From the NCBI GenBank assembly GCA_934394985.1, contig CAKRRF010000023.1, forward strand, positions 1 through 40,829: a DNA stretch of 40,829 bases. Direction: 5' to 3'. Of the stretch, positions 15,042 through 22,328 are shown in pieces. The notes below the pieces were generated by a model. The model was given only the letters and a program-made list of their open reading frames with translations. It had not been told where the DNA came from and ran no database searches. Positions within the stretch are counted from its first letter, which is position 1. Each line of letters begins with the position of its first letter. The translations under genes and the position numbers were made by a program. This DNA comes from an uncultured Marvinbryantia sp. (GTDB lineage: Bacteria > Bacillota > Clostridia > Lachnospirales > Lachnospiraceae).

Positions 15042-16400
15042 ATGAAAGTGAAGAAAAATAAATATGAAATAGATATGTGCCATGGATCCATCATGGATAA
15101 ACTGATCTCCTTTGCATTGCCGCTGATGCTGTCCAGTATTCTGCAGCTGATGTTTAATGCTGTGGATGTGATCGTGGTAGGAAGGTTTAGTGGCAGTCAG
15201 GCGCTGGCAGCAGTTGGCTCTACAACGGCACTGATTAATACCTTTACGAATCTGTTTATTGGGGTATCCCTGGGAGCAAATGTACTTGCAGCCCGGTTTT
15301 ATGCTACAGGAAGAGAAAAAGAAATGTCTGAAACCGTACACACGGCTATTTCTCTGGCACTGCTCAGTGGTGTGGTGATGGCAGTGATCGGACAGATTTT
15401 TGCACGAGGGGCGTTGGAACTAATGGGAACCCCGGCAGATGTTATTGATAAATCCACATTGTATATGAGGATTTATTTCCTGGGAATGCCGTTTTTTATG
15501 ACATATAACTATGGAGCGGCAATCTTAAGGGCAGTGGGAGATACCAAAAGACCATTGATATTTTTGATCATTTCCGGTATTACAAATGCTCTTTTGAATG
15601 TTATCTTTGTAATCGTGTTTCATATGAGTGTGGAAGGCGTGGCAATTGCAACTGTGATTTCTGAGACGCTGTCCTGTATGTTGGTTTTGCGATGCCTGTA
15701 TCAGACGGACAGCTGTTATCAGCTTAGATTTTCCAGGCTTTGTATGAAGAAATATTGCCTCAAACAGATTGGCCAGGTGGGAATTCCTGCTGGGATTCAG
15801 AGTACAGTAATTAATTTTTCCAATGTTCTGCTGCAGTCATCGGTGAATTCTTTTGGTTCGGTATCCATGGCAGGATATACAGCAGCAGATAATCTGATGA
15901 GCTTTCTGTATGTATCGGTGAATGCGGTGACGCAGGCATGTATGAGTTTTACCAGTCAGAACTATGGTGTGGGAAACTATAAGAGAATGGATAAGGTGTT
16001 GAAAAATTGTCTTGTTCTGACAGTTATTGTATCATTGATAATGGGAAGTACTTTCTGGTTTTTCGGACCGGAAATCCTGAAGATTTATACAGAAAATCCA
16101 GAGGTGATTACCCATGCCATGGAGATCATGTCCATTACCATTATGCCATATTTTCTGTGTGGCATCATGGATCTGTTCCCGGGAGCCCTCAGAGGAATGG
16201 GGCATTCCGGTGTGCCAATGATTCTGTCAGTAATAGGAACGGTCGGTACCAGAATTCTCTGGATTTTCGGAGCGTTTCCTCATCATCGTACACTCAGGTT
16301 TCTGTTTGTATGTTATCCGGGTTCCTGGGGACTTACGATTATCCTTCAGGTGATCTGCTTCTGGTTTGTGAGAAAAAAAGTCAGAAGAGGAATTGCATAA
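15042..16400 (+). CDS. MATE-family multidrug/cation exporter
   Basis: The 452-residue protein has about 12 membrane helices in two homologous halves. SFALPLMLSSILQLMFNAVD and DVIVVGRFSGSQALAAVGST near the N-terminus and GALRGMGHSGVPMI late in the protein are typical of MATE (NorM/DinF-like) exporters, which extrude drugs or metabolites against Na+ or H+. It follows the SseB-like gene closely and ends at a strong bidirectional terminator. The substrate cannot be predicted. Confidence 0.93.
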   Translation: MKVKKNKYEIDMCHGSIMDKLISFALPLMLSSILQLMFNAVDVIVVGRFSGSQALAAVGSTTALINTFTNLFIGVSLGANVLAARFYATGREKEMSETVHTAISLALLSGVVMAVIGQIFARGALELMGTPADVIDKSTLYMRIYFLGMPFFMTYNYGAAILRAVGDTKRPLIFLIISGITNALLNVIFVIVFHMSVEGVAIATVISETLSCMLVLRCLYQTDSCYQLRFSRLCMKKYCLKQIGQVGIPAGIQSTVINFSNVLLQSSVNSFGSVSMAGYTAADNLMSFLYVSVNAVTQACMSFTSQNYGVGNYKRMDKVLKNCLVLTVIVSLIMGSTFWFFGPEILKIYTENPEVITHAMEIMSITIMPYFLCGIMDLFPGALRGMGHSGVPMILSVIGTVGTRILWIFGAFPHHRTLRFLFVCYPGSWGLTIILQVICFWFVRKKVRRGIA

Positions 16401-16406
16401 AGAAAA

Positions 16407-16454
16407 TAAAAAGCACAAAACCAGTTCTTGAAAGAAAAGGTCTTGTGCTTTTTG
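16407..16454. terminator. Bidirectional terminator between MATE gene and folate operon
   Basis: AAAAAGCACAA pairs with TTGTGCTTTTT (11 bp) across a 24-base loop, with A and T tracts on either side. Confidence 0.88.
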
Positions 16455-16455
16455 C

Positions 16456-17283
16456 TTATAGTTTGTGATCAGATGTGACTTCATCCAGAAGCTGGGCAAT
16501 GGTTTTACCAAGCAGAGGATGTCTTTTCCATGGAGCAATCTCAGCCAGAGGGATCAGTACAAAATCCCGCTTATGAAGCTCGATATGAGGAATGTGCAGA
16601 TCCGGAGTATCCAGAACACAGTCATCATATAATAAAATATCCAGATCCAGGGTACGTGGACCCCAGTGAATAATCCGTTCTCTGTGTGCCGCATATTCGA
16701 TCTCATGAAGGCGGTCCAGCAGTTCTTCCGGGGACAGAAGTGTACGCAGTGCAAGGGCACCGTTAAGAAAATCATCCTGTTCTACGCCACCATATGGTTC
16801 AGTAATCAGAAAATCAGAAACAGCCGTTACCTGACAGTCTGGTGCTTCGTCCAAAGCTGAAATGGCACCTTTCAGATAGGCTTCTTTGTCCCCCATATTA
16901 GAACCAAGTGCAATATAAGCGGTGTGCCATCCACGCTGAATCTCTACAGACACCGTATCCAGAGGAAGTCCGATAGGCGCCCATGGCTTTTTAATAGAAA
17001 TATCGACCTGAGAAACCAGTGGATAAGTCAGAAGAATGGCAGATGCAATCTCTTCAGCAATACGTTCCAGAAGCTTCCAGGTGTTCTCGGTTACTATTTT
17101 TTTTATCAGATGACTGACTTCTCCGTAGTGAACAGAAGCGGTCAGGTCATCGGTCAGACCGGCTTTCCGGGTGCTGGTATGTAATACAGCGGTCACCAGA
17201 AATTTCTGCCCCAGTACATTTTCTTCTGGGAACACACCGTGACGGGCATAAATCTCCAGATCTTTTATCGTAATCTTGTCCAT
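16456..17283 (-). CDS. folK: Dihydroneopterin aldolase / HPPK fusion (FolB-FolK)
   Basis: The 275-residue protein carries two consecutive folate enzymes. Residues 1-115 are dihydroneopterin aldolase (KITIKDLEIYARHGVFPEEN, SVHYGEVSHLIKKIV, RIAEEIASAILL, VDISIKKPWAPIGLPLDTVS). Residues 120-275 are 6-hydroxymethyl-dihydropterin pyrophosphokinase (TAYIALGSNMGDKEAYL, RIIHWGPRTLDLDILLYDD, IPHIELHKRDFVLIPLAEIA). Together they turn dihydroneopterin into hydroxymethyl-dihydropterin pyrophosphate for FolP. The ATG at 17283 is used because GAGGT precedes it. It starts 15 bases after folP and is the last gene of the operon. Confidence 0.95.
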   Translation of the reverse strand: MDKITIKDLEIYARHGVFPEENVLGQKFLVTAVLHTSTRKAGLTDDLTASVHYGEVSHLIKKIVTENTWKLLERIAEEIASAILLTYPLVSQVDISIKKPWAPIGLPLDTVSVEIQRGWHTAYIALGSNMGDKEAYLKGAISALDEAPDCQVTAVSDFLITEPYGGVEQDDFLNGALALRTLLSPEELLDRLHEIEYAAHRERIIHWGPRTLDLDILLYDDCVLDTPDLHIPHIELHKRDFVLIPLAEIAPWKRHPLLGKTIAQLLDEVTSDHKL

Positions 17284-17298
17284 AAATACGTACCTCAA

Positions 17299-18105
17299 TT
17301 ATGCATTTAAAATTGCTTTTGTCATGTCAATGATACGCTTATTTTCTTTCACATCGTGCACGCGGACAAATGCGCAGCCGCGCAGCATACCGATAACAGT
17401 AGTGGAAAGGGTTCCCTCCACACGCTGGTCAACCGGAAGATTCAGCGTATTTCCGATAACGGATTTTCTGGATGTACCCAGCAGAACCGGGAAGCCAAGC
17501 GGAAGCAGGACATCGACATGATTGATAGCTTCCAGGTTCATTTCATATGTTTTACCAAATCCAACGCCCGGATCCAGCATGATCTTATCATCAGCCACAC
17601 CTGCTTTTCTTGCAATGGCGACAGATTCTTTCATATCATTGACCATATCCTGCAGAAAGTTGTCATAAACAGCTTCGTTGCGGTTGTGCATCAGACAGCA
17701 TGCAGCCTGATATTTTGCAGTCATCTCAGCGGTCTTATAGTCAAACTTAAAGCCCCAGATATCGTTGACCAGATCAGCACCGGCCTGAAGAGCGGCTTCT
17801 GCCACGTTTCCTTTATAAGTATCAATAGAGACAGGAACATCGAAACGGGACTTTACAGCCTCAATAACCGGTGTTACACGGGCAATTTCCTCTTCGTCAG
17901 ATATAACGGTATGTCCCGGTCTTGTGGACTCACCACCGATATCCACAATGTCGGCGCCTTCTGCGATCATTTCTTCTGCGTGACGAAGTGCTTTATCAAT
18001 ATGGTCAAAACGTCCACCGTCAGAGAAGGAGTCTGGTGTAACATTCAGAATACCCATAATATAAGTTTCGTTTGCGGTATCAAATTCATGATTTCCGATT
18101 TTCAT
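17299..18105 (-). CDS. folP: Dihydropteroate synthase
   Basis: The 268-residue protein joins hydroxymethyl-dihydropterin pyrophosphate to p-aminobenzoate. MGILNVTPDSFSDGGRF and VDIGGESTRPG are the two family signatures. DLVNDIWGFK, CLMHNR, DPGVGFGKT and GTSRKSVIG are further conserved loops of this TIM barrel, the sulfonamide target. Length is normal. It follows the HD-domain gene by 21 bases and precedes the folB-folK fusion. Confidence 0.96.
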   Translation of the reverse strand: MKIGNHEFDTANETYIMGILNVTPDSFSDGGRFDHIDKALRHAEEMIAEGADIVDIGGESTRPGHTVISDEEEIARVTPVIEAVKSRFDVPVSIDTYKGNVAEAALQAGADLVNDIWGFKFDYKTAEMTAKYQAACCLMHNRNEAVYDNFLQDMVNDMKESVAIARKAGVADDKIMLDPGVGFGKTYEMNLEAINHVDVLLPLGFPVLLGTSRKSVIGNTLNLPVDQRVEGTLSTTVIGMLRGCAFVRVHDVKENKRIIDMTKAILNA

Positions 18106-18126
18106 GATAGTTGGAACTCCTTTTAT

Positions 18127-18609
18127 CTAATATTTGATTTCCAGATTTTTCTTTGTATCCGGCCAGTTGCATTCTGCACGGGAAGGACAGCAAAAGCAGC
18201 TGCGAGACTGCTTATCAGCCCGGTACAGATAGCGGGCAAGAAGTGTTTCGCCACTGGCTGTGTCACCTCTGTGATGAAGAATCGCATCCTGAATCAGTGC
18301 ATTGTCTGATTCTGAAAAACCACAGTCTGCTAAAATAATCTGAGCCATTCTGGCACTGGCTGCATCATGTGGTGTTCCATTAAGAATCTGCTCATATCTG
18401 CCGATGTCATGCAACAGGGCAGTGGCATAGATCAGTTCCTTTTCAAGGGAATTTTGCTCTTCAAGACTGTACAGATACATCAGTCTTGCAACATCAAGAA
18501 AATGCTCCACAGTGTGTCGGCAGAAACTGCGATTCTTTTCAGCTTCAGTCAGAAGGACCAGCTGTTCCTGATAAAGGTGATGAGAAAAAATAGCCTGTAC
18601 ACGCTTCAT
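18127..18609 (-). CDS. HD-domain phosphohydrolase inside the folate operon
   Basis: The 160-residue protein has an HD metal site: H36 in CRHTVEHFLDVARL, H67-D68 in LLHDIGRYEQ, then H81-D82, H112-H113 and D132. HD enzymes hydrolyse nucleotides and other phosphoesters. The C-terminus has a Cys cluster (C138, C140, C141, C147; SCFCCPSRAEC) that could bind a metal. It lies between folE and folP with gaps of 3 and 21 bases, so it is an operon member. The pathway needs a dihydroneopterin triphosphate dephosphorylation step and no NudB-type enzyme is seen here, so this protein is a candidate; that is inference only. Confidence 0.8.
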   Translation of the reverse strand: MKRVQAIFSHHLYQEQLVLLTEAEKNRSFCRHTVEHFLDVARLMYLYSLEEQNSLEKELIYATALLHDIGRYEQILNGTPHDAASARMAQIILADCGFSESDNALIQDAILHHRGDTASGETLLARYLYRADKQSRSCFCCPSRAECNWPDTKKNLEIKY

Positions 18610-18612
18610 AGA

Positions 18613-19170
18613 TTAGCCCTTTACCATCTGAAGGAAAGTCTGCTGAAGTGCGAAATCTTCAGCAAAGCTGCCTCGTACGATAGAAGTTACCGTTTTGCTG
18701 CCAGGCTTCTGTACGCCACGCATGGTCATACACATATGTTCTGCTTCGATCATGACCATAACACCCTTTGGTTTCAGATATTCTTCCAGTGCATCAGCGA
18801 TCTGAGCGGTCAGATTTTCCTGAATCTGCGGTCTTCTGGCAAAGACCTCTACGGTTCTTGCCAGCTTGCTCAGTCCGGCAACATGCTGATCCGGAATATA
18901 GGCAACATGTGCTTTTCCGTAAAATGGCAGCAGGTGATGTTCGCAGGTAGAATAGAATGTGATATCTTTTTCTAATACAATATTATTATTGGTAGCGTGG
19001 AATTGTTTGGAAAGATGAGTGGAAGCATCCTCGTACAGCCCACCGTAGATCTGCTCGCACATTCTGGCAATACGGTCCGGTGTATCCAGCAGCCCCTCTC
19101 TGTGAATATCTTCGCCGATGCCCTCCAACATAAGGCGGACACCTTCTTTAATCTTTTCGTGATCCATCAT
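18613..19170 (-). CDS. folE: GTP cyclohydrolase I
   Basis: The 185-residue protein opens the folate pathway by turning GTP into dihydroneopterin triphosphate. [20 protein letters not shown] holds the zinc Cys and His residues and the catalytic histidine, and [20 protein letters not shown] the second zinc Cys. [20 protein letters not shown] is also characteristic. Length is normal. The ATG at 19170 ([10 protein letters not shown]) is chosen; AGGAGG lies 13 bases upstream, rather far, and the next codon is also ATG. It is the first gene of the operon, behind a tetrahydrofolate riboswitch. Confidence 0.96.
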   Translation of the reverse strand: MMDHEKIKEGVRLMLEGIGEDIHREGLLDTPDRIARMCEQIYGGLYEDASTHLSKQFHATNNNIVLEKDITFYSTCEHHLLPFYGKAHVAYIPDQHVAGLSKLARTVEVFARRPQIQENLTAQIADALEEYLKPKGVMVMIEAEHMCMTMRGVQKPGSKTVTSIVRGSFAEDFALQQTFLQMVKG

Positions 19171-19235
19171 AATGATAGGTAAACCTCCTGAAATTGTATC
19201 GATCCGGATGTTTTCCAGGGATTGAAAAAGTGCAT

Positions 19236-19405
19236 AAAAAAACATCCTGATTAAGAAATTAAGTTACAACAAGTTACTGTCCCTTCACAATCAAGATGTA
19301 TGGCATCTATATGTTGCAACGGGTGCGGACTTCATATCGTAAGACGAGCTTTTCGTTTCTATGGCAACTCCCCATCCACGGAACACTTGACGCATGAAAT
19401 CCTAT
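19236..19405 (-). promoter_or_regulatory. Tetrahydrofolate riboswitch of the folE operon, with terminator
   Basis: On the minus strand the leader has GCGTCAAGTG (19384-19393), GGATGGGGAGTTGCC and AACGAA followed by a GTCCGCACCC 3' end. These parallel the conserved blocks of the THF aptamer (GCGUUAAGUG, GAAUGGGAUGUCG, AACGAA, CAUCCGCUCC). The P2 arms GGATTTCAT and ATGAAGTCC (19394-19402 with 19327-19335) pair over 9 bp. Downstream, 19289-19299 pairs with 19242-19252 over 11 bp before seven T (minus strand): an intrinsic terminator. A smaller hairpin (19295-19307) uses part of the same arm and could act as antiterminator. Folate should switch the operon off. Confidence 0.85.
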
Positions 19406-19447
19406 TTTGCATAATAGCTTTTGGCTGATATTTTACCAGTCGCAAGG

Positions 19448-19476
19448 ATTATAGCATTAAATATATAGATAAGCAA
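19448..19476 (-). promoter_or_regulatory. Sigma-A promoter of the folate operon
   Basis: Read on the minus strand: TTGCTT (19471-19476), a 17-base spacer and TATAAT (19448-19453), just upstream of the riboswitch. Confidence 0.75.
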
Positions 19477-19526
19477 TACGAAAATCATGTATTTGAAAAA
19501 ATAATGAAAAAAATTTAAAAAAGTAC

Positions 19527-19555
19527 TTGCTTTTTTTTGCGGGTTAGTATAGAAT
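19527..19555 (+). promoter_or_regulatory. Promoter of the tRNA-Gln gene
   Basis: TTGCTT (19527-19532), a 17-base spacer and TAGAAT (19550-19555), 17 bases before the tRNA. Confidence 0.7.
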
Positions 19556-19572
19556 ACATTGTGTTGTGACAT

Positions 19573-19644
19573 TGGGCTATCGCCAAATGGTAAGGCAACG
19601 GACTCTGACTCCGTCATTTCAAGGTTCGAATCCTTGTAGCCCAG
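19573..19644 (+). tRNA. tRNA-Gln (anticodon CUG)
   Basis: The 72-base sequence folds as a cloverleaf: acceptor arms TGGGCTA and TAGCCCA, a D arm with GGTAAGGC, anticodon stem CGGA/TCCG around loop CTCTGAC (anticodon CTG), and a T arm with GGTTCGAATCC. G at 19644 is the discriminator. CCA is not encoded. It is a monocistronic gene with its own promoter and terminator and reads CAG codons. Confidence 0.95.
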
Positions 19645-19647
19645 CTT

Positions 19648-19682
19648 TTAAGAGATGTTCGTTTGAACATCTCTTTTTTTTT
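19648..19682 (+). terminator. Terminator of tRNA-Gln
   Basis: AAGAGATGTTC and GAACATCTCTT form an 11-bp stem with a GTTT loop and a long T tract. Confidence 0.92.
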
Positions 19683-19694
19683 GAAAAAGCTACT

Positions 19695-19722
19695 TTGCAT
19701 TCATCACTTTTTTTGCTATAAT
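19695..19722 (+). promoter_or_regulatory. Sigma-A promoter of the thioesterase operon
   Basis: TTGCAT (19695-19700), a 16-base spacer and TATAAT (19717-19722), 75 bases before the start codon. Confidence 0.7.
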
Positions 19723-19797
19723 CCATTTGACTGCAACAGGTAGAAGTTGTAAAATACAAGACTATTCATACAGGTATTATCATGACAGGAGTAAAAT

Positions 19798-20538
19798 ATG
19801 CCATATCAGTTTCAGAGCCGTATTCGGTACAGTGAAATCGGAGAAGATAAAAGACTGACCCTACCGGGTCTGATTAACTATTTTCAGGACTGCAGTACAT
19901 TTCAGTCAGAAGAACTGGGAAATGGTGTGGATGCCATGAAAGCAAAGGGAAAAGTCTGGGTACTGGCTTACTGGCAGATTGAACTGGAGAGATTACCGAT
20001 GCTGGGAGAAGAAGTGTCAGTGCAGACCTGGGCACATGCTTTTAAAGGTTTCCAGGGAGAACGTAATTATCAGATGCTGGATCACAATGGCCAGATGACC
20101 GCCTGCGCGAATTCTTTATGGATCTACATAGATCTTCAGACAGGTCATCCAGTAAGGGTGGATCAGGATGTGCAGACTCTTTATCCGATAGAGCCAGCAC
20201 TGAAAATGGAACGTATCTCCCGGAAAATCAGCATGCCGGAATATGGTACAGAGCAGGATGCATTTAGGGTATGCAGACATCATCTGGATACGAATCATCA
20301 TGTGAATAATGCACAATATATTGATATGGCTCAGGAATATCTTCCGAAAGCCTGGAAACTGAGCAGGGTAAGAGCAGAGTATAAGAATCAGGCGGTGCTG
20401 GGAGATATGATCTGTCCGGCAGTTGCCATAGATAAGGAACGTGTGACAGTGGATCTTCGCAGTGAAGACGGCAGATCGTATGCTATAATTGAATTTTGTA
20501 AATCAGGAAAGACAGATCAGGTGAAAAGAATATGTTAG
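19798..20538 (+). CDS. Acyl-ACP thioesterase
   Basis: The 246-residue protein is a double-hotdog thioesterase of the FatA/FatB-like bacterial family. YQFQSRIRYSEIGEDKRLTL and LINYFQDCSTFQSEEL open the first hotdog, and VWVLAYWQIELERLP and WAHAFKGFQGERNY are typical. The second hotdog has RVCRHHLDTNHHVNNAQYID with the conserved N/H pair. It releases fatty acids from acyl carrier protein and probably adjusts membrane lipid supply. It overlaps the next gene by 7 bases, so the two are coupled. Confidence 0.9.
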   Translation: MPYQFQSRIRYSEIGEDKRLTLPGLINYFQDCSTFQSEELGNGVDAMKAKGKVWVLAYWQIELERLPMLGEEVSVQTWAHAFKGFQGERNYQMLDHNGQMTACANSLWIYIDLQTGHPVRVDQDVQTLYPIEPALKMERISRKISMPEYGTEQDAFRVCRHHLDTNHHVNNAQYIDMAQEYLPKAWKLSRVRAEYKNQAVLGDMICPAVAIDKERVTVDLRSEDGRSYAIIEFCKSGKTDQVKRIC

Positions 20539-21368
20539 AATTAGGAAAGAGACAGACGCTGAATATTATAAAAAGAACAGATTTCGGAGTATATCTGGCG
20601 GAAGAGGGGCAGGAAGAAGAACGTGTACTTCTTCCTAAAAAAGAAGTGCCGGAACAGGCAGTGATCGGTGATGCTCTGAATGTATTTTTATATAAAGATT
20701 CGAAGGACAGACTGATTGCTACGACCAGACAGCCGAAGCTGGAGCTGGGACAGACAGGTGTGCTGAAGGTAAAAGAAGTGGCGAAGATTGGCGCATTTCT
20801 GGACTGGGGACTGGAAAAAGATATTCTGCTCCCGTTTAAGCAGCAGACCAGGAAAGTTCGTGATGGAGAAGAATGCCTGGTGGCATTATATGTAGATAAG
20901 AGTGACAGGCTCTGTGCAACAATGAATGTATATGAGTATCTGCAGACAGATTCTCCATATAAAAAAGATGATCATGTTAGCGGAACCATTTATCAGATCA
21001 GCGAGCGGTTTGGCGTGTTTGTGGCTGTAGACAACATCTATTCCGGCCTCATTCCGCAGAAGGAGGCAGCAGGAAAATACCGGATCGGAGAAGAAATATC
21101 TGCAAGAGTGACCGGGGTCAAGGAAGACGGAAAGCTGGATCTTTCCACAAGGGAAAAAGCATATCTTCAGATGAATGAGGATGCAGAAGCAGTCATGCTG
21201 GCTATTGAAGAGTTTTCTGGTGTGCTTCCATTTACAGATAAAGCCTCTCCGGAAGTCATAAAGAGAGAAATGGGACTGAGTAAGAATGCCTTCAAGCGTG
21301 CAGTGGGGCATTTGTTAAAAGAGGGGCGTATAGAAATCACAGAACGGGCAATCCGTAAAATCAAATAA
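20532..21368 (+). CDS. cvfB: S1-domain RNA-binding protein, CvfB-like
   Basis: The 278-residue protein matches the CvfB/YitL family: an N-terminal S1-like module (GKRQTLNIIKRTDFGVYLAE), two more S1 modules (LKVKEVAKIGAFLDWGLEKD, DHVSGTIYQISERFGVFVAV) and a C-terminal winged helix (GLSKNAFKRAVGHLLKEGRI). CvfB proteins bind RNA and affect virulence or stress genes in other Firmicutes. The role here is not known. The start overlaps the thioesterase stop. Confidence 0.9.
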   Translation: MLELGKRQTLNIIKRTDFGVYLAEEGQEEERVLLPKKEVPEQAVIGDALNVFLYKDSKDRLIATTRQPKLELGQTGVLKVKEVAKIGAFLDWGLEKDILLPFKQQTRKVRDGEECLVALYVDKSDRLCATMNVYEYLQTDSPYKKDDHVSGTIYQISERFGVFVAVDNIYSGLIPQKEAAGKYRIGEEISARVTGVKEDGKLDLSTREKAYLQMNEDAEAVMLAIEEFSGVLPFTDKASPEVIKREMGLSKNAFKRAVGHLLKEGRIEITERAIRKIK

Positions 21369-21421
21369 TGCAGAAGAAACAGGCAATACAATTATAAAAA
21401 ATAAAAAAGGAGATATCAGAC

Positions 21422-21793
21422 ATGAATGTAATCAGTACAGACAAGGCACCGGCAGCAATCGGACCATATTCACAGGCTATTGAGGTAAATGGAATGGTGT
21501 ACACTTCCGGACAGATCCCGGTAAATCCGGCAACCGGAGAGATTCCGGAAGGCGTGGAAGCACAGGCAAAGCAGGCATTTTCCAATATTGCGGCACTGCT
21601 GTCTGAAGCAGGCACATCGATTGAAAAAGTAGTAAAAACTACAGTATTTATTAAAAATATGGAAGACTTTGGAAAGATCAATGCTATCTATGCTGAATAC
21701 TTTACCGGTACTTTCCCGGCAAGATCCTGTGTGGAAGTTGCACGATTACCGAAGGACGTACTGCTTGAGATTGAAGCAATTGCAATAAAATAG
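21422..21793 (+). CDS. ridA: RidA-family enamine/imine deaminase
   Basis: The 123-residue protein has the YjgF/YER057c/UK114 (RidA) signature: [36 protein letters not shown], and the C-terminal [20 protein letters not shown] with the conserved arginine that binds the substrate carboxylate. RidA hydrolyses reactive 2-aminoacrylate formed by PLP enzymes. AAGGAG precedes the ATG. It lies 53 bases after cvfB. Confidence 0.95.
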   Translation: MNVISTDKAPAAIGPYSQAIEVNGMVYTSGQIPVNPATGEIPEGVEAQAKQAFSNIAALLSEAGTSIEKVVKTTVFIKNMEDFGKINAIYAEYFTGTFPARSCVEVARLPKDVLLEIEAIAIK

Positions 21794-21942
21794 ATAAAAC
21801 CGACTTTGATAATATTTCGTCAAAATAGAGAAAGACAGGAAAGCACTTGTAATTTCTGGTAAAAGCGCATATAGTAAAGGTGTAGCAAAGAGAGATTAGA
21901 AAAGTGGATCGCAGAAGAGAATTGCGATGAAAGGAGTATAGG

Positions 21943-22176
21943 ATGAAAGTACAGAATATTACAGATATCAATAAGTTTTTTGAAGTAGTTGACAGCTGCA
22001 AGGGAAAAGTAGAATTAGTAACCGGTGAAGGTGACAGACTGAATCTGAAGTCTAAGCTGTGCCAGTATGTATCCCTGGCCAATATCTTCTCAAATGGTGA
22101 AATTCCAGAACTGGAAGTTCTCGCATACGAAAAAGAAGATGTTGATAAACTGCTGAACTTCATGATCAACGGCTAA
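21943..22176 (+). CDS. Small protein of unknown function
   Basis: The 77-residue protein begins MKVQNITDINKFFEVVDSCK and continues with EGDRLNLKSKLCQYVSLANI and a helical acidic end. The start has AAAGGAG upstream and the gene ends before a strong terminator, so it looks real. The predicted pattern is helix, two strands and two helices. I recognise no family. It stands between ridA and dnaE. Confidence 0.7.
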   Translation: MKVQNITDINKFFEVVDSCKGKVELVTGEGDRLNLKSKLCQYVSLANIFSNGEIPELEVLAYEKEDVDKLLNFMING

Positions 22177-22219
22177 TCTGACGGAAGAGGTTCTTACAAA
22201 ATACTGTTAAAAATACTAT

Positions 22220-22277
22220 CAAAGACCACTGTAAAATGTTATACTTGAAAAAGACATTTTGCAGTGGTCTTTTTTTC
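22220..22277 (+). terminator. Terminator before dnaE
   Basis: AAAGACCACTG and CAGTGGTCTTT form an 11-bp stem, extended inside by TAAAATG/CATTTTG, and end in T7. Confidence 0.9.
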
Positions 22278-22328
22278 GTTAATTGAGAAACAGGGCCTTT
22301 ATGAAGGAAGAGAAATGAGGTTTCGATT

